A DNA stretch of 64,000 bases. It comes from Streptomyces sp. CBMA152 (GTDB lineage Bacteria; Actinomycetota; Actinomycetes; Streptomycetales; Streptomycetaceae). Location of the stretch: positions 1 through 64,000 of the forward strand of contig NZ_MECJ01000038.1 in assembly GCF_014596475.1 (NCBI RefSeq). Direction: 5' to 3'. This document shows positions 26,041 through 34,014 of the stretch, in pieces. Below the pieces are notes generated by a model that saw only the letters and a list, made by a program, of their open reading frames with translations, was not told the origin of the DNA and did no database searches. Position numbers and translations under genes: made by a program. Numbering within the stretch: the stretch's first letter is position 1; each line of letters opens with the position of its first letter.

Positions 26041-26277
26041 ATGGATCACATCTACAACGGCATGCCGGCCCGCGATCTCGGGACCGAGGGCTGGCACAAG
26101 CCGTGGAGCGGCGGGAACGGCGGCAACTGCGTCGAGGCCATGAAGCTGGCCGACGGCCGGGTCGCGGTGCGCCAGTCGGCCGACCCGGAGGGTCCCGCTC
26201 TGATCTACACCAGCAACGAGATCGCCGCGTTCATCCTCGGCGCCAAGTCGGGCAAGGCCGACTTCCTGCTGACGTGA
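26041..26277 (+). CDS. DUF397 small protein
   Basis: A 78-aa protein matching DUF397: a WHKPWSGGNGGNCVEA core, VAVRQSADPEGPALIYTSNE and a C-terminal FILGAKSGKADF. It starts immediately after the XRE stop. In Streptomyces, DUF397 proteins pair with WhiJ-type regulators and are thought to antagonise them. Small, soluble, no membrane segment. Confidence 0.9.
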   Translation: MDHIYNGMPARDLGTEGWHKPWSGGNGGNCVEAMKLADGRVAVRQSADPEGPALIYTSNEIAAFILGAKSGKADFLLT

Positions 26278-26340
26278 TCCCTTCCCTGTCCCCTTTCTTA
26301 GGAGTAACGATTCTGCGTACGGCTGTCACGCCGCCGCCCC

Positions 26341-28125
26341 TCACCCCACGTCGAACACGTTGGGCAGACCGAGGCGGTAGCGGAACCGGTCGTCGCGCTT
26401 GAGCAGATCCAGCTCCGGCGCGCTGTAGAGCGGCGTGACCGTGCAGCGCGGCGCGGTCGAACCCGTACGGTCCAGAAGGGCGTTGGCGGCCAGGCGGCCC
26501 GAGGTGTTGGCGCCCTCCATCGTCGCCAGGTCGATGGGGACGGCCACATAGTCGCCCGCCAGGAAGAAGTTGGGGATCTTCGTGGCCGCCGAGGGGCGGT
26601 TGTGGAAGGTGCCCACCGGGTGGATCAGGAGCTCGTCCTCGTTCTTCGGCTCCGGGGTGCCGATCCCCGAGACGCCCGGGTCCAGGAACCACGAGTGCAG
26701 CTTGCCGTCGCTGAGGACCTGCCTCCCGGTGTCGTTGACGGCGGCCTTCAGCTGCGCCCACACCTCGCGCGCGACCTCCTCGCGGGTGCACTGCTTGGCC
26801 GTCTTCCCGTACAGCATCCCGGGCTTGTCCCACTCGGAGATGTCCACCGAGAGGCAGTCCACCACCGCCCCGTCGCCGTAGTCGACCGGGAAGTCGTGGT
26901 GCGGCCAGTGCTCGGCCTGGGCGATCGCGGTCAGGGACCAGGGGGAGTCGATGCAGTCGAAGTGGCCGTGGACGACGTCCGGGCGTTCGGTGAGATAGAA
27001 CTGGATGCCCGTCATCCAGTCCGTGCGCAGCTTGTCGCAGCGGGCCAGCTGCGGGTCGGCGGCGCGCAGGGCGGAGTTCCAGGTGAGCCGGGCGTGCTCG
27101 ACCGGCAGCGCGCAGACGAAGTGGTCGGCGCCGACCGTGCGGCGCACGCCGTCCGGGTCCTCGACCATCGCCGCCGTCACCTTCGACCCGTCGTACGCGA
27201 AGTCCCGCAGCGTCCAGCCCATCTTGAACTCGACGCCCAGCGAACGTAGTTGGGCCACCCATGGGTCGATCCATGCCTCGTTGGTGGGGGCGTTGAGGAT
27301 GCGGTCGAGGGGGCCGTCCGCGCCCCGGCCGAGCGCGTTGAAGACGAACGCCTCAAGGAGCGAGCCCACCGTGCGGGTGCTCGCCTCCTCCGCCTTGGTC
27401 GCCACGATGTTGCGGGTGACGCCGACCGCGAGGATGCGCTGGTACTCGTAACTCATCTGTCCGGCCCGGGTGAACGTCCACCACGGCGTCTTCTCCCACT
27501 GGTCGTTGCGGCGTTCGTCGCAGCTGGTGAGGAAGGTGACCAGGCGGTCCGCGAAGTACGCGACCTCGCGTGCGGGCAGCCGCTGGAAGGTGCCGAGCAC
27601 CCCGGTGAGCGCGCGCCGCAGCGCGTCCAGGGTGAGCTGCTGGGGAGTGCCCGACCAGGGCAGCGGGAGACGCAGGTCCTCGTAGCCGGTGCGCGCGAAC
27701 ATCATCTCCTTGGGCGCGACGAGGTTGTCCCAGACGCCGTTGGCGTTGCCCGGGAAGGGGATGCGCCGCAGGGTGTCCGGCAGGTTGTGGTAGATCCCGG
27801 GGATGAAGCGGAAGCCGTGCTCGGCGGGGAGCGGGGAGCGGCCGCCCCGGGCGCTGTCCGGTACGTCCATGCTGCGTGCCTTGCCGCCGAGGGCGCGCCG
27901 CTCGTAGAGGGTGACGTGGAAGCCGCGTTCGACGAGCTCGTGGGCGGCGGTGAGCCCGGCCACCCCGCCGCCGAGCACCACGACCGACTGTCCGGCCTGC
28001 GGTGCCGCCGCCGAACGCCCGGCGGCCACGGCGGGCACCGCCGCCTCGATCCCCAGGGCGGTCGCCGCGCCCGCCACCGCCGTCCCCGCGACAAACGTGC
28101 GCCGCGTACTGCCCGTTCGCTCCAT
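26341..28125 (-). CDS. Tat-exported FAD-dependent oxidoreductase (amine oxidase/phytoene desaturase family)
   Basis: A 594-aa flavoprotein. A twin-arginine signal (STRRTFVAGTA, then Ala-rich to AVAAG) precedes the FAD-binding fold (VVVLGGGVAGLTAAHELVERG at about 47-67, then YERRALGGKARS). The C-terminal FAD motif FFLAGDYVAVPIDLATMEGANTSG lies near 537-560. The family includes hydroxysqualene dehydroxylase (HpnE) and other desaturases, and the length fits. Export by Tat as a folded holoenzyme is unusual for carotenoid desaturases and points to an extracellular or membrane-face substrate. The neighbours do not show a pathway. Confidence 0.82.
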   Translation of the reverse strand: MERTGSTRRTFVAGTAVAGAATALGIEAAVPAVAAGRSAAAPQAGQSVVVLGGGVAGLTAAHELVERGFHVTLYERRALGGKARSMDVPDSARGGRSPLPAEHGFRFIPGIYHNLPDTLRRIPFPGNANGVWDNLVAPKEMMFARTGYEDLRLPLPWSGTPQQLTLDALRRALTGVLGTFQRLPAREVAYFADRLVTFLTSCDERRNDQWEKTPWWTFTRAGQMSYEYQRILAVGVTRNIVATKAEEASTRTVGSLLEAFVFNALGRGADGPLDRILNAPTNEAWIDPWVAQLRSLGVEFKMGWTLRDFAYDGSKVTAAMVEDPDGVRRTVGADHFVCALPVEHARLTWNSALRAADPQLARCDKLRTDWMTGIQFYLTERPDVVHGHFDCIDSPWSLTAIAQAEHWPHHDFPVDYGDGAVVDCLSVDISEWDKPGMLYGKTAKQCTREEVAREVWAQLKAAVNDTGRQVLSDGKLHSWFLDPGVSGIGTPEPKNEDELLIHPVGTFHNRPSAATKIPNFFLAGDYVAVPIDLATMEGANTSGRLAANALLDRTGSTAPRCTVTPLYSAPELDLLKRDDRFRYRLGLPNVFDVG

Positions 28126-28267
28126 GATGCCCCCTATTACCGGTGGTAACAGTGATGTCGGCGCAGGAGCATACGGTCGCGGCGGTCAGGCCGGAAGACG
28201 TATTCGGGCCCGGTGTTCGGGTGCGGTCGGCCAATTCGCACGGTTTCCCATGTGGTCAGATAGGGGC

Positions 28268-28687
28268 ATGGCTCGACGCACTTCCCGCCCCGCCCGTCCC
28301 ACCGCCCCCAAGGACTGCCCCTGCGGGCTGCCCGCGCCCTACGCCGAGTGCTGTGGGCGCTACCACTCGGGGCAGGCGGCCGCGCCCACCGCCGAGGCCC
28401 TGATGCGCTCCCGATTCAGTGCGTTCGCGGTCGGCGACGAGCCGTATCTGCTGCGCACCTGGCACCCCGACAACCGGCCCGAGAGTCTCGACCTCGACCC
28501 GGCGATGCGCTGGACCCGCCTGGAGATCCTGGACACCACGGACGGCAGCGCCTTCCACACCACCGGCACGGTCACCTTCCGCGCCCACTACACCCACGAC
28601 GGCGCCACGGACTCGCTCCGCGAGCAGAGCCGGTTCGTACGGTACGAGGGCGCGTGGGTGTATCTGGACGCGGTGTTCACGGACTGA
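28268..28687 (+). CDS. YchJ-family SEC-C motif protein
   Basis: A 139-aa protein of the UPF0225 (YchJ) family. An N-terminal metal-binding SEC-C motif (CPCGLPAPYAECCGRYHSG) precedes LMRSRFSAFAVGDEPYLLRTWHP and a cystatin-like core. Its biochemical role is not established; SEC-C motifs bind zinc and occur in nucleic-acid and translation-linked proteins. ATG 28268 follows AGGGG. Divergent from the Tat oxidoreductase. Confidence 0.88.
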   Translation: MARRTSRPARPTAPKDCPCGLPAPYAECCGRYHSGQAAAPTAEALMRSRFSAFAVGDEPYLLRTWHPDNRPESLDLDPAMRWTRLEILDTTDGSAFHTTGTVTFRAHYTHDGATDSLREQSRFVRYEGAWVYLDAVFTD

Positions 28688-28796
28688 GTCCTGCATCGCG
28701 CGTACTCGACCTCATATGTCAGGGGCTGAACCCCTTAGGTCCAGATGGCGTCTTTTCCCGCGAGCGCGGCCGTGACGGCCGGGATCAGGGGGAAGT

Positions 28797-30650
28797 ATGT
28801 CCGAGGTGAACGAGAACACCGCAGGGGACGAACTCGTCCCGTACATCGACCCGTTGCCGGTTCCCAAGGTGCTGCGGCCCGCGTCGGCCGACGTGCTGCG
28901 GGAGACCGAGATCGCCATCCGCCCCACCTGGGTGCGGCTGCACAGCCAACTGCCGCCCACCCTGATGTGGGGTTACGACGGCACCGTGCCCGGGCCCACC
29001 ATTGAGGTGCGGCGCGGGCAGCGGATCCGGCTCGCCTGGACCAACCGTGTGCCGGAGGGCAGCGAGTATCCGGTCACCTCCGTCGAGGTGCCCGCACGTC
29101 CGCCGGGCACACCGCCCGCCAGCACCGAGCCGGGCCGCGAGGGCGCCGTGCCCAACCCGGACGTGGCCGCACTGCCCGCCTGGGTGGTGACGCATCTGCA
29201 CGGCGCCCGCACCGGCGGCGGCAACGACGGCTGGGCCGACAACGCCGTGGGGCACGGCGACGCGCAGCTGTCCGAGTACCCGAACGACCACCGGGCCGTG
29301 CAGTGGTGGTACCACGACCACGCCATGAACATCACCCGGTTCAACGTGTACTCCGGGCTCGTCGGCACGTATCTGCTGCGCGACGACGAGGAGGACGCGC
29401 TGCGGCTGCCGGGCGGGGAGCGGGAGATGCCGCTGATCCTCGCCGACCGGAACATCGACACCGACGACGAGGGGCAGCTCAACGGGCGGCTGCTGCACAA
29501 GACCGTCGTCATCGACCCGAAGAACGCGGAGACCGGTATGCCGGTGACGCTGCCGTTCTCCGGCCCGTTCACCACGGTCAACGGAGTCATCTGGCCGTAT
29601 CTCGACGCCGAGGCCGCCTGGTACCGCTTCCGGCTGGTCAACGCCTCCAACGCGCGCATCTACGACCTGGTGCTGCTCGACGAGGACGACACCCCGGTGC
29701 CGGGCGTGCTCCACCAGATCGGCAGCGACGGGGGACTGCTGCCCGCCCCGGTGCCGCTCGACTTCGACACGGCGCTGCCCACTCTCACCGTGGCGCCCGC
29801 CGAGCGCCTGGACCTGCTCCTGGACCTGCGGGCGCTGGCGGGCCGCAGTCTGCGCCTGGTCAACAAGGGCGCGGGCCAGGCGGCCGGGGTGCCCGACCCG
29901 GTCAACAACGTCCGCTATCCGCACGTGATGGAGTTCCGGGTGCGCGAGTGCGCCGAGCCCGACGACTTCGTCCTGCCCCGGGTGCTCTCCGGCTCCTTCC
30001 GGCCCTACGAGCACGGGCAGATCCAGCACGGGCACCGCCTGATCGTGCTGACCACGCCCGGAACCGTCGGGGGCGGCGGCCATCCCGAGATCTGGGAAAT
30101 GGCCGAAGTCGCCGACGGCCAGGTCGAGTTGCCCACCGACGGCGTCATCCAGCTGAAGGGCGCCGACGGCACGGTGAAGACGTACCGCCGGATCTCCCGC
30201 ACCATGAACGACGCGCTGGGCTTCACCGTCGCCGAGGGCGCCTACGAGCAGTGGAGCTTCCTCAACCTCGGCGGCCCCGTCCACCCGATGCACGTCCACC
30301 TCGCCGACTTCCAGGTGATGGGCCGGGACGCGTACACCGTCGACGGCTTCGACCTGAAGCTCGGCGGCACGCGCACGCCGGTGACGTACGACCCGAGCCG
30401 GGTCATCCCGCTCGCGCCCAACGAGCACGGGTTCAAGGACGTGTTCCGGATCCCGCCCGGTCAACTGGTGCGCGTACTGGGGAGGTTCGACGGCGCGTAC
30501 GGGCGGTTCATGTACCACTGCCATCTGCTGGAGCACGAGGACATGGGCATGATGCGGCCGTATGTGGTCGCCCCGGCGCAGGCGCTGAAGTTCGACCACA
30601 TGGCCGGGCACGGCGGCCACGACGGGCACAACGGCCACGAGGGCCACTGA
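28797..30650 (+). CDS. Multicopper oxidase, phenoxazinone synthase/CotA-like
   Basis: A 617-aa three-domain laccase-type enzyme that couples four one-electron oxidations to reduction of O2. The copper ligands are complete: HLH 133-135, HDH 173-175, HPMHVH 496-501 and HCHLLEH 574-580, with a downstream Met as type 1 axial ligand candidate. No signal peptide is visible, like PhsA and CotA. The C-terminus ends in a Gly/His-rich tail (HGGHDGHNGHEGH) that may bind copper. The first 35 residues (VNENTAGDELVPYIDPLPVPKVL) match the PhsA/CotA start. Substrate unknown: phenols or aminophenols are typical. Confidence 0.9.
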   Translation: MSEVNENTAGDELVPYIDPLPVPKVLRPASADVLRETEIAIRPTWVRLHSQLPPTLMWGYDGTVPGPTIEVRRGQRIRLAWTNRVPEGSEYPVTSVEVPARPPGTPPASTEPGREGAVPNPDVAALPAWVVTHLHGARTGGGNDGWADNAVGHGDAQLSEYPNDHRAVQWWYHDHAMNITRFNVYSGLVGTYLLRDDEEDALRLPGGEREMPLILADRNIDTDDEGQLNGRLLHKTVVIDPKNAETGMPVTLPFSGPFTTVNGVIWPYLDAEAAWYRFRLVNASNARIYDLVLLDEDDTPVPGVLHQIGSDGGLLPAPVPLDFDTALPTLTVAPAERLDLLLDLRALAGRSLRLVNKGAGQAAGVPDPVNNVRYPHVMEFRVRECAEPDDFVLPRVLSGSFRPYEHGQIQHGHRLIVLTTPGTVGGGGHPEIWEMAEVADGQVELPTDGVIQLKGADGTVKTYRRISRTMNDALGFTVAEGAYEQWSFLNLGGPVHPMHVHLADFQVMGRDAYTVDGFDLKLGGTRTPVTYDPSRVIPLAPNEHGFKDVFRIPPGQLVRVLGRFDGAYGRFMYHCHLLEHEDMGMMRPYVVAPAQALKFDHMAGHGGHDGHNGHEGH

Positions 30651-30678
30651 GCTCAGGTGACGCCAGGAACGGACCTGG

Positions 30679-32760
30679 TCAGTGCACCGCCGCGCCGACC
30701 TTCTCGCGGTCGGCCGGCGGCAACCCGTTGGCCAGGTCCTCGGCGAGCAGGCGTTTGGCGATGGCGTCGGCGGCGGCCCGCAGCTCCGCGCTGCGCGGCC
30801 GTCCCCGGTCCTTCTCCAGCTGCTCGTTGAGCCAGTCCGACCAGGAGGTGGCGATCGCGCCCACCTCGCGCCGGCCGCCCTCGGTGAGCATGAAGTAGGT
30901 GTCCTCGCGGGTGAGGAAGCCCTCGTCGACCATCCGTTGGAAGACCGGCACCAGGACCTCCGGCGGCACATGGCGGCGGGCCGCGATCAGGCCGAGGCTC
31001 GCGTGGCCGACCATCCTGGTGAACAGTTCCACCTGCATCACGGCCCAGGCCCCCGCCATGTCGAGCCGGGAGTCGGAACGGGTCACGACATGGCGGGCGG
31101 TGTCGATGCCCGCACCGCGGACGATCTTTCCGACCGACAGTTCCAGGAGCTTCTGCGAGTCACCGGTGGACGGCTGCGCGAAGCCCTCGCCCATGTCGGT
31201 GGAGGAGGACCGCGCGGTGTCGCGCAGCTCCACCTGCTTGAGGAAGAGCGCCACCACGAACCCGACGGCCGCCACCGGTACGGTCCACAGGAAGACGGTG
31301 TGCAGCGAGTCGGCGTACGCGTCGACGATCGGTCCGGACGCGGCGGCGGGCAGCTTGTGCAGCCCGCCGGGCGACTGCGCGGCCTTCGCGAGCTGCGCGG
31401 GGGCGAGGCCGCTCGCCCGCGCGGCGGCGGCCACCCCGTCGGCGAGCTGGGGCTTGAGGGTGTTGGCGTAGATCGTGCCGAAGACCGCGGTGCCGAAGGA
31501 GCTGCCGAGCGTACGGAAGAAGGTGACGCCGGAGGTGGCGGTGCCGAGGTCCGTGTAGTCGACGGTGTTCTGCACGGCGATCGTCAGGACCTGCATGCAC
31601 AGCCCGATGCCGAGGCCGAGCACCAGCATGTACAGCGACTCCAGCCAGGCCCCGCTGCCCGGTCCCATCAGGGACAGCAGATACAGCCCGACGCCCATCA
31701 CCAGCGCGCCGACGATCGGGAAGATCCGGTACTGGCCGGTCTTGCTCACCACGTTGCCGCTGAAGATCGAGGCGATGAGCAGGCCGATGACCATCGGCAG
31801 GGTGCGTACGCCCGAGATGGTGGCCGAGTCGCCGTCCACGTACTGGAGATACGTCGGCAGGAAGGTCATCGCGCCGAGCATCGCGAAGCCGACGATGAAG
31901 CTGAGGACCGAGCAGACGGTGAAGACGGGGTTGCGGAACAGCCGCATCGGCAGCATCGGTTCGACGGCCCGGGTCTCGGCCCAGCAGAACAGGGCGAGCG
32001 CGAGCACCCCGCACACGAAGAGCGCGAGGATGGTGGGCGAGGACCAGGCGTACTCGTTGCCGCCCCAGCTCGTCGCCAGGATCAGGGCGCTCGCGCCGGC
32101 CGCGACCAGACCGATGCCGAGGTAGTCGATCACCGGTTTGGCCACCGAGCGGACCGCCGGGATGTTGCGGGCGGCGGCGATCACCACGAGGACGGCGATG
32201 GGCACGTTGACGTAGAACGCCCAGCGCCAGCTCAGATGGTCCGTGAACAGCCCGCCGAGCAGCGGCCCGATGACCGTCGAGACACCGAACACCGCGCCGA
32301 TCGCGCCCTGGTACTTGCCCCGGTCCCGCAGCGGGATCACATCGGCGATCAGCGCCATCGCGGTGACCATGAGCCCGCCCGCGCCGATGCCCTGGAGCGC
32401 CCGCCAGGCGATGAGCAGGGACATGTTGGTCGCGAGCCCGCACAGGAACGAGCCGGTGATGAAGATGATCGCGGAGACCTGGAAGACCACCTTGCGGCCG
32501 AACAGGTCGCCGAACTTGCCGACGAGCGCGGTCGCAACCGTCTCCGCGAGCAGATACGAGGTGACCACCCAGGACATATGGGCCGCGCCGCCGAGGTCGG
32601 AGACGATGGTCGGCAGGGCGGTGCCGACGATGGTCTGGTCGAGCGCGGCGAGCAGCATCCCGAGCATGATCGTGCCGAAGACGATGTTCCGCTGACGGAC
32701 GTCCAGCACGGGCGGCGCGGCGGCGGGTGCCGGTGGTGCGGTGTCGCTGGCAGTGCTCAC
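30679..32760 (-). CDS. DHA2-type drug exporter fused to a winged-helix domain
   Basis: A 693-aa protein. The first ~505 residues are a 14-helix major facilitator exporter of the EmrB/QacA type (LDQTIVGTALPTIVSDLGG in helix 1, GKFGDLFGRK loop 2-3, antiporter motif C in GVSTVIGPLLGG). The last ~185 residues are soluble and contain a MarR/PadR-like winged helix (LIAARRHVPPEVLVPVFQRMVDEGFLTREDTYFMLTEGGRREV). The same frame runs unbroken through both parts, so the fusion is real. It starts at GTG 32760 with GAGGG upstream; the apparent longer frame to 33888 runs through the next gene and was rejected. Confidence 0.85.
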   Translation of the reverse strand: MSTASDTAPPAPAAAPPVLDVRQRNIVFGTIMLGMLLAALDQTIVGTALPTIVSDLGGAAHMSWVVTSYLLAETVATALVGKFGDLFGRKVVFQVSAIIFITGSFLCGLATNMSLLIAWRALQGIGAGGLMVTAMALIADVIPLRDRGKYQGAIGAVFGVSTVIGPLLGGLFTDHLSWRWAFYVNVPIAVLVVIAAARNIPAVRSVAKPVIDYLGIGLVAAGASALILATSWGGNEYAWSSPTILALFVCGVLALALFCWAETRAVEPMLPMRLFRNPVFTVCSVLSFIVGFAMLGAMTFLPTYLQYVDGDSATISGVRTLPMVIGLLIASIFSGNVVSKTGQYRIFPIVGALVMGVGLYLLSLMGPGSGAWLESLYMLVLGLGIGLCMQVLTIAVQNTVDYTDLGTATSGVTFFRTLGSSFGTAVFGTIYANTLKPQLADGVAAAARASGLAPAQLAKAAQSPGGLHKLPAAASGPIVDAYADSLHTVFLWTVPVAAVGFVVALFLKQVELRDTARSSSTDMGEGFAQPSTGDSQKLLELSVGKIVRGAGIDTARHVVTRSDSRLDMAGAWAVMQVELFTRMVGHASLGLIAARRHVPPEVLVPVFQRMVDEGFLTREDTYFMLTEGGRREVGAIATSWSDWLNEQLEKDRGRPRSAELRAAADAIAKRLLAEDLANGLPPADREKVGAAVH

Positions 32761-32843
32761 CCCTGCACCCTCACACCGCCGCAGGTGGGGCGCATGCCGT
32801 GTAGGCCGAGCGGATGAAGCGGTACGGGGACGGCGATACGGGG

Positions 32844-33827
32844 TTACGCGACGGTGCGGGCCGGCTCCTCCGAGGGCTGCGTACCCGTGCGCCGCAGCCT
32901 CGGCAGGGCCGGGACCGAGGCCAGGAAGACCAGCGTGGTCAGGACGAACGGCCAGGTGAACGGCTGGCCCCCGGCCGGGGCGAACAGCGCGCTCAGCGCC
33001 GGGCCGAGCACGGTCGCGGCCGCCGCGCCCACCACCGCGAACCCCAGGCTCCACCGGTCGGCCGCGAGCAGCGCCCCGCACAGCGCGATGGCCACCAGTA
33101 CGGCGTTGTAGCCCATCGTGCCGTCCGCGATCCGCTCGGCCGGGGCGCCGAGCGCCCACGCGGTGAGGATGCCGACGGCACTGCCCGCGCACGCCATCGC
33201 GCCCGCGAGCCGGTCGGCGGCGAAGATCCCGGCGAGGAAGATCAGCCCCACGTACCACTGGGGCATCAGGAAGATCTGGGCGACGTTCGCGAAGAATCCG
33301 TGCACCACATCGCGCAGGCCCAGCTCGACCGGTCCCTCGGCGGCCCGGGCGAGCGCGGCCGGGCCCTCGCCGTGGTGCCACACCTTGCGAAAGCCGGGCG
33401 CCGCGATCGTCATGGCGCTCGCCGTCAGACAGAAGGGGAGCGTCAGCGTGGGCAGCCCCCAGGTGCGCAGCACCGTGGCGGTGCCCCCGGCGACGACCGT
33501 GACCACCGCGCAGCCACCCGCCGCGAGCAGCGCGGTGGACAGATGCCCGGCGCCGAGGCTGACCGCGAAACCGACCGCGACCAGGCAGGCGTTGAACCCT
33601 TCGAGCCCGGCGGCGACCCGGCCCCGCTCCACCCCGAGGAGCTGGGCGGTGGCGGTGCCCACGGCGGTGCCGAGCAGCCCGTACAGGCCGTACGGCCAGC
33701 CCGCGACGAAGAGCCCCACCGAGAATACGGCACCGGTCACGGCGCTCGGTATGAAGTCGACCTGCGCCTGGCCGCGCAGGACATGAACGGCGAACCGGCC
33801 CCAATGCCCGCCACGCGACTGCGCCAT
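32844..33827 (-). CDS. Urea transporter family protein
   Basis: A 327-aa membrane protein with about ten hydrophobic helices and the two repeats typical of urea channels: EGFNACLVAVGF with LTLPFCLTA, and GYNAVLVAIAL with TWPFVLTT. It would give passive urea uptake. No urease or urea amidolyase gene lies in the window. The start at ATG 33827 is fixed by GGGAGGGG five to six bases upstream. It stands 83 bases before the exporter gene on the same strand and next to a PucR regulator, which suggests nitrogen-linked control. Confidence 0.82.
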   Translation of the reverse strand: MAQSRGGHWGRFAVHVLRGQAQVDFIPSAVTGAVFSVGLFVAGWPYGLYGLLGTAVGTATAQLLGVERGRVAAGLEGFNACLVAVGFAVSLGAGHLSTALLAAGGCAVVTVVAGGTATVLRTWGLPTLTLPFCLTASAMTIAAPGFRKVWHHGEGPAALARAAEGPVELGLRDVVHGFFANVAQIFLMPQWYVGLIFLAGIFAADRLAGAMACAGSAVGILTAWALGAPAERIADGTMGYNAVLVAIALCGALLAADRWSLGFAVVGAAAATVLGPALSALFAPAGGQPFTWPFVLTTLVFLASVPALPRLRRTGTQPSEEPARTVA

Positions 33828-33919
33828 CTGACCCCTCCCGCCCCACCGACAACACCCGTTTGAGGGCCATGCGACGGGCCCAGGGCACTGTACGGGCGAG
33901 GGGCCGGGCGGCGGCAGAT

Positions 33920-33937
33920 GTTCCGCCTGGTCGGAAC
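33920..33937. promoter_or_regulatory. Inverted repeat upstream of the urea transporter
   Basis: GTTCCG-CCTGGT-CGGAAC, 93 bases upstream of the transporter start codon. Candidate operator. Confidence 0.35.
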
Positions 33938-34014
33938 CTCCCACAATCGCCGGGCCGCAGCCACGCAACGCACGACGGGCGGCCGGCGGTCGGTTCCGTG
34001 TTCCTCAGCGTTCC

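Noticed and set aside
30663..30678. Hairpin CCAGG-AACGGA-CCTGG between the convergent oxidase and exporter genes
   Set aside because: Only five base pairs and no T-run; too weak to call a terminator.
28785..30971. Very long leftward ORF opposite the multicopper oxidase (also 2081-3637, 3822-5834, 45547-47199 on the - strand and 30682-32817 on the + strand)
   Set aside because: All are opposite real genes whose third-position GC bias keeps the antisense frame open. Their translations are low-complexity Arg/Gly/Val/Asp-rich and match no family.
30679..33888. A 1069-residue leftward ORF joining the exporter to the region of the urea transporter
   Set aside because: The upstream third is the urea transporter gene read in the wrong frame. 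The exporter has its own GTG start at 32760 with a ribosome site.
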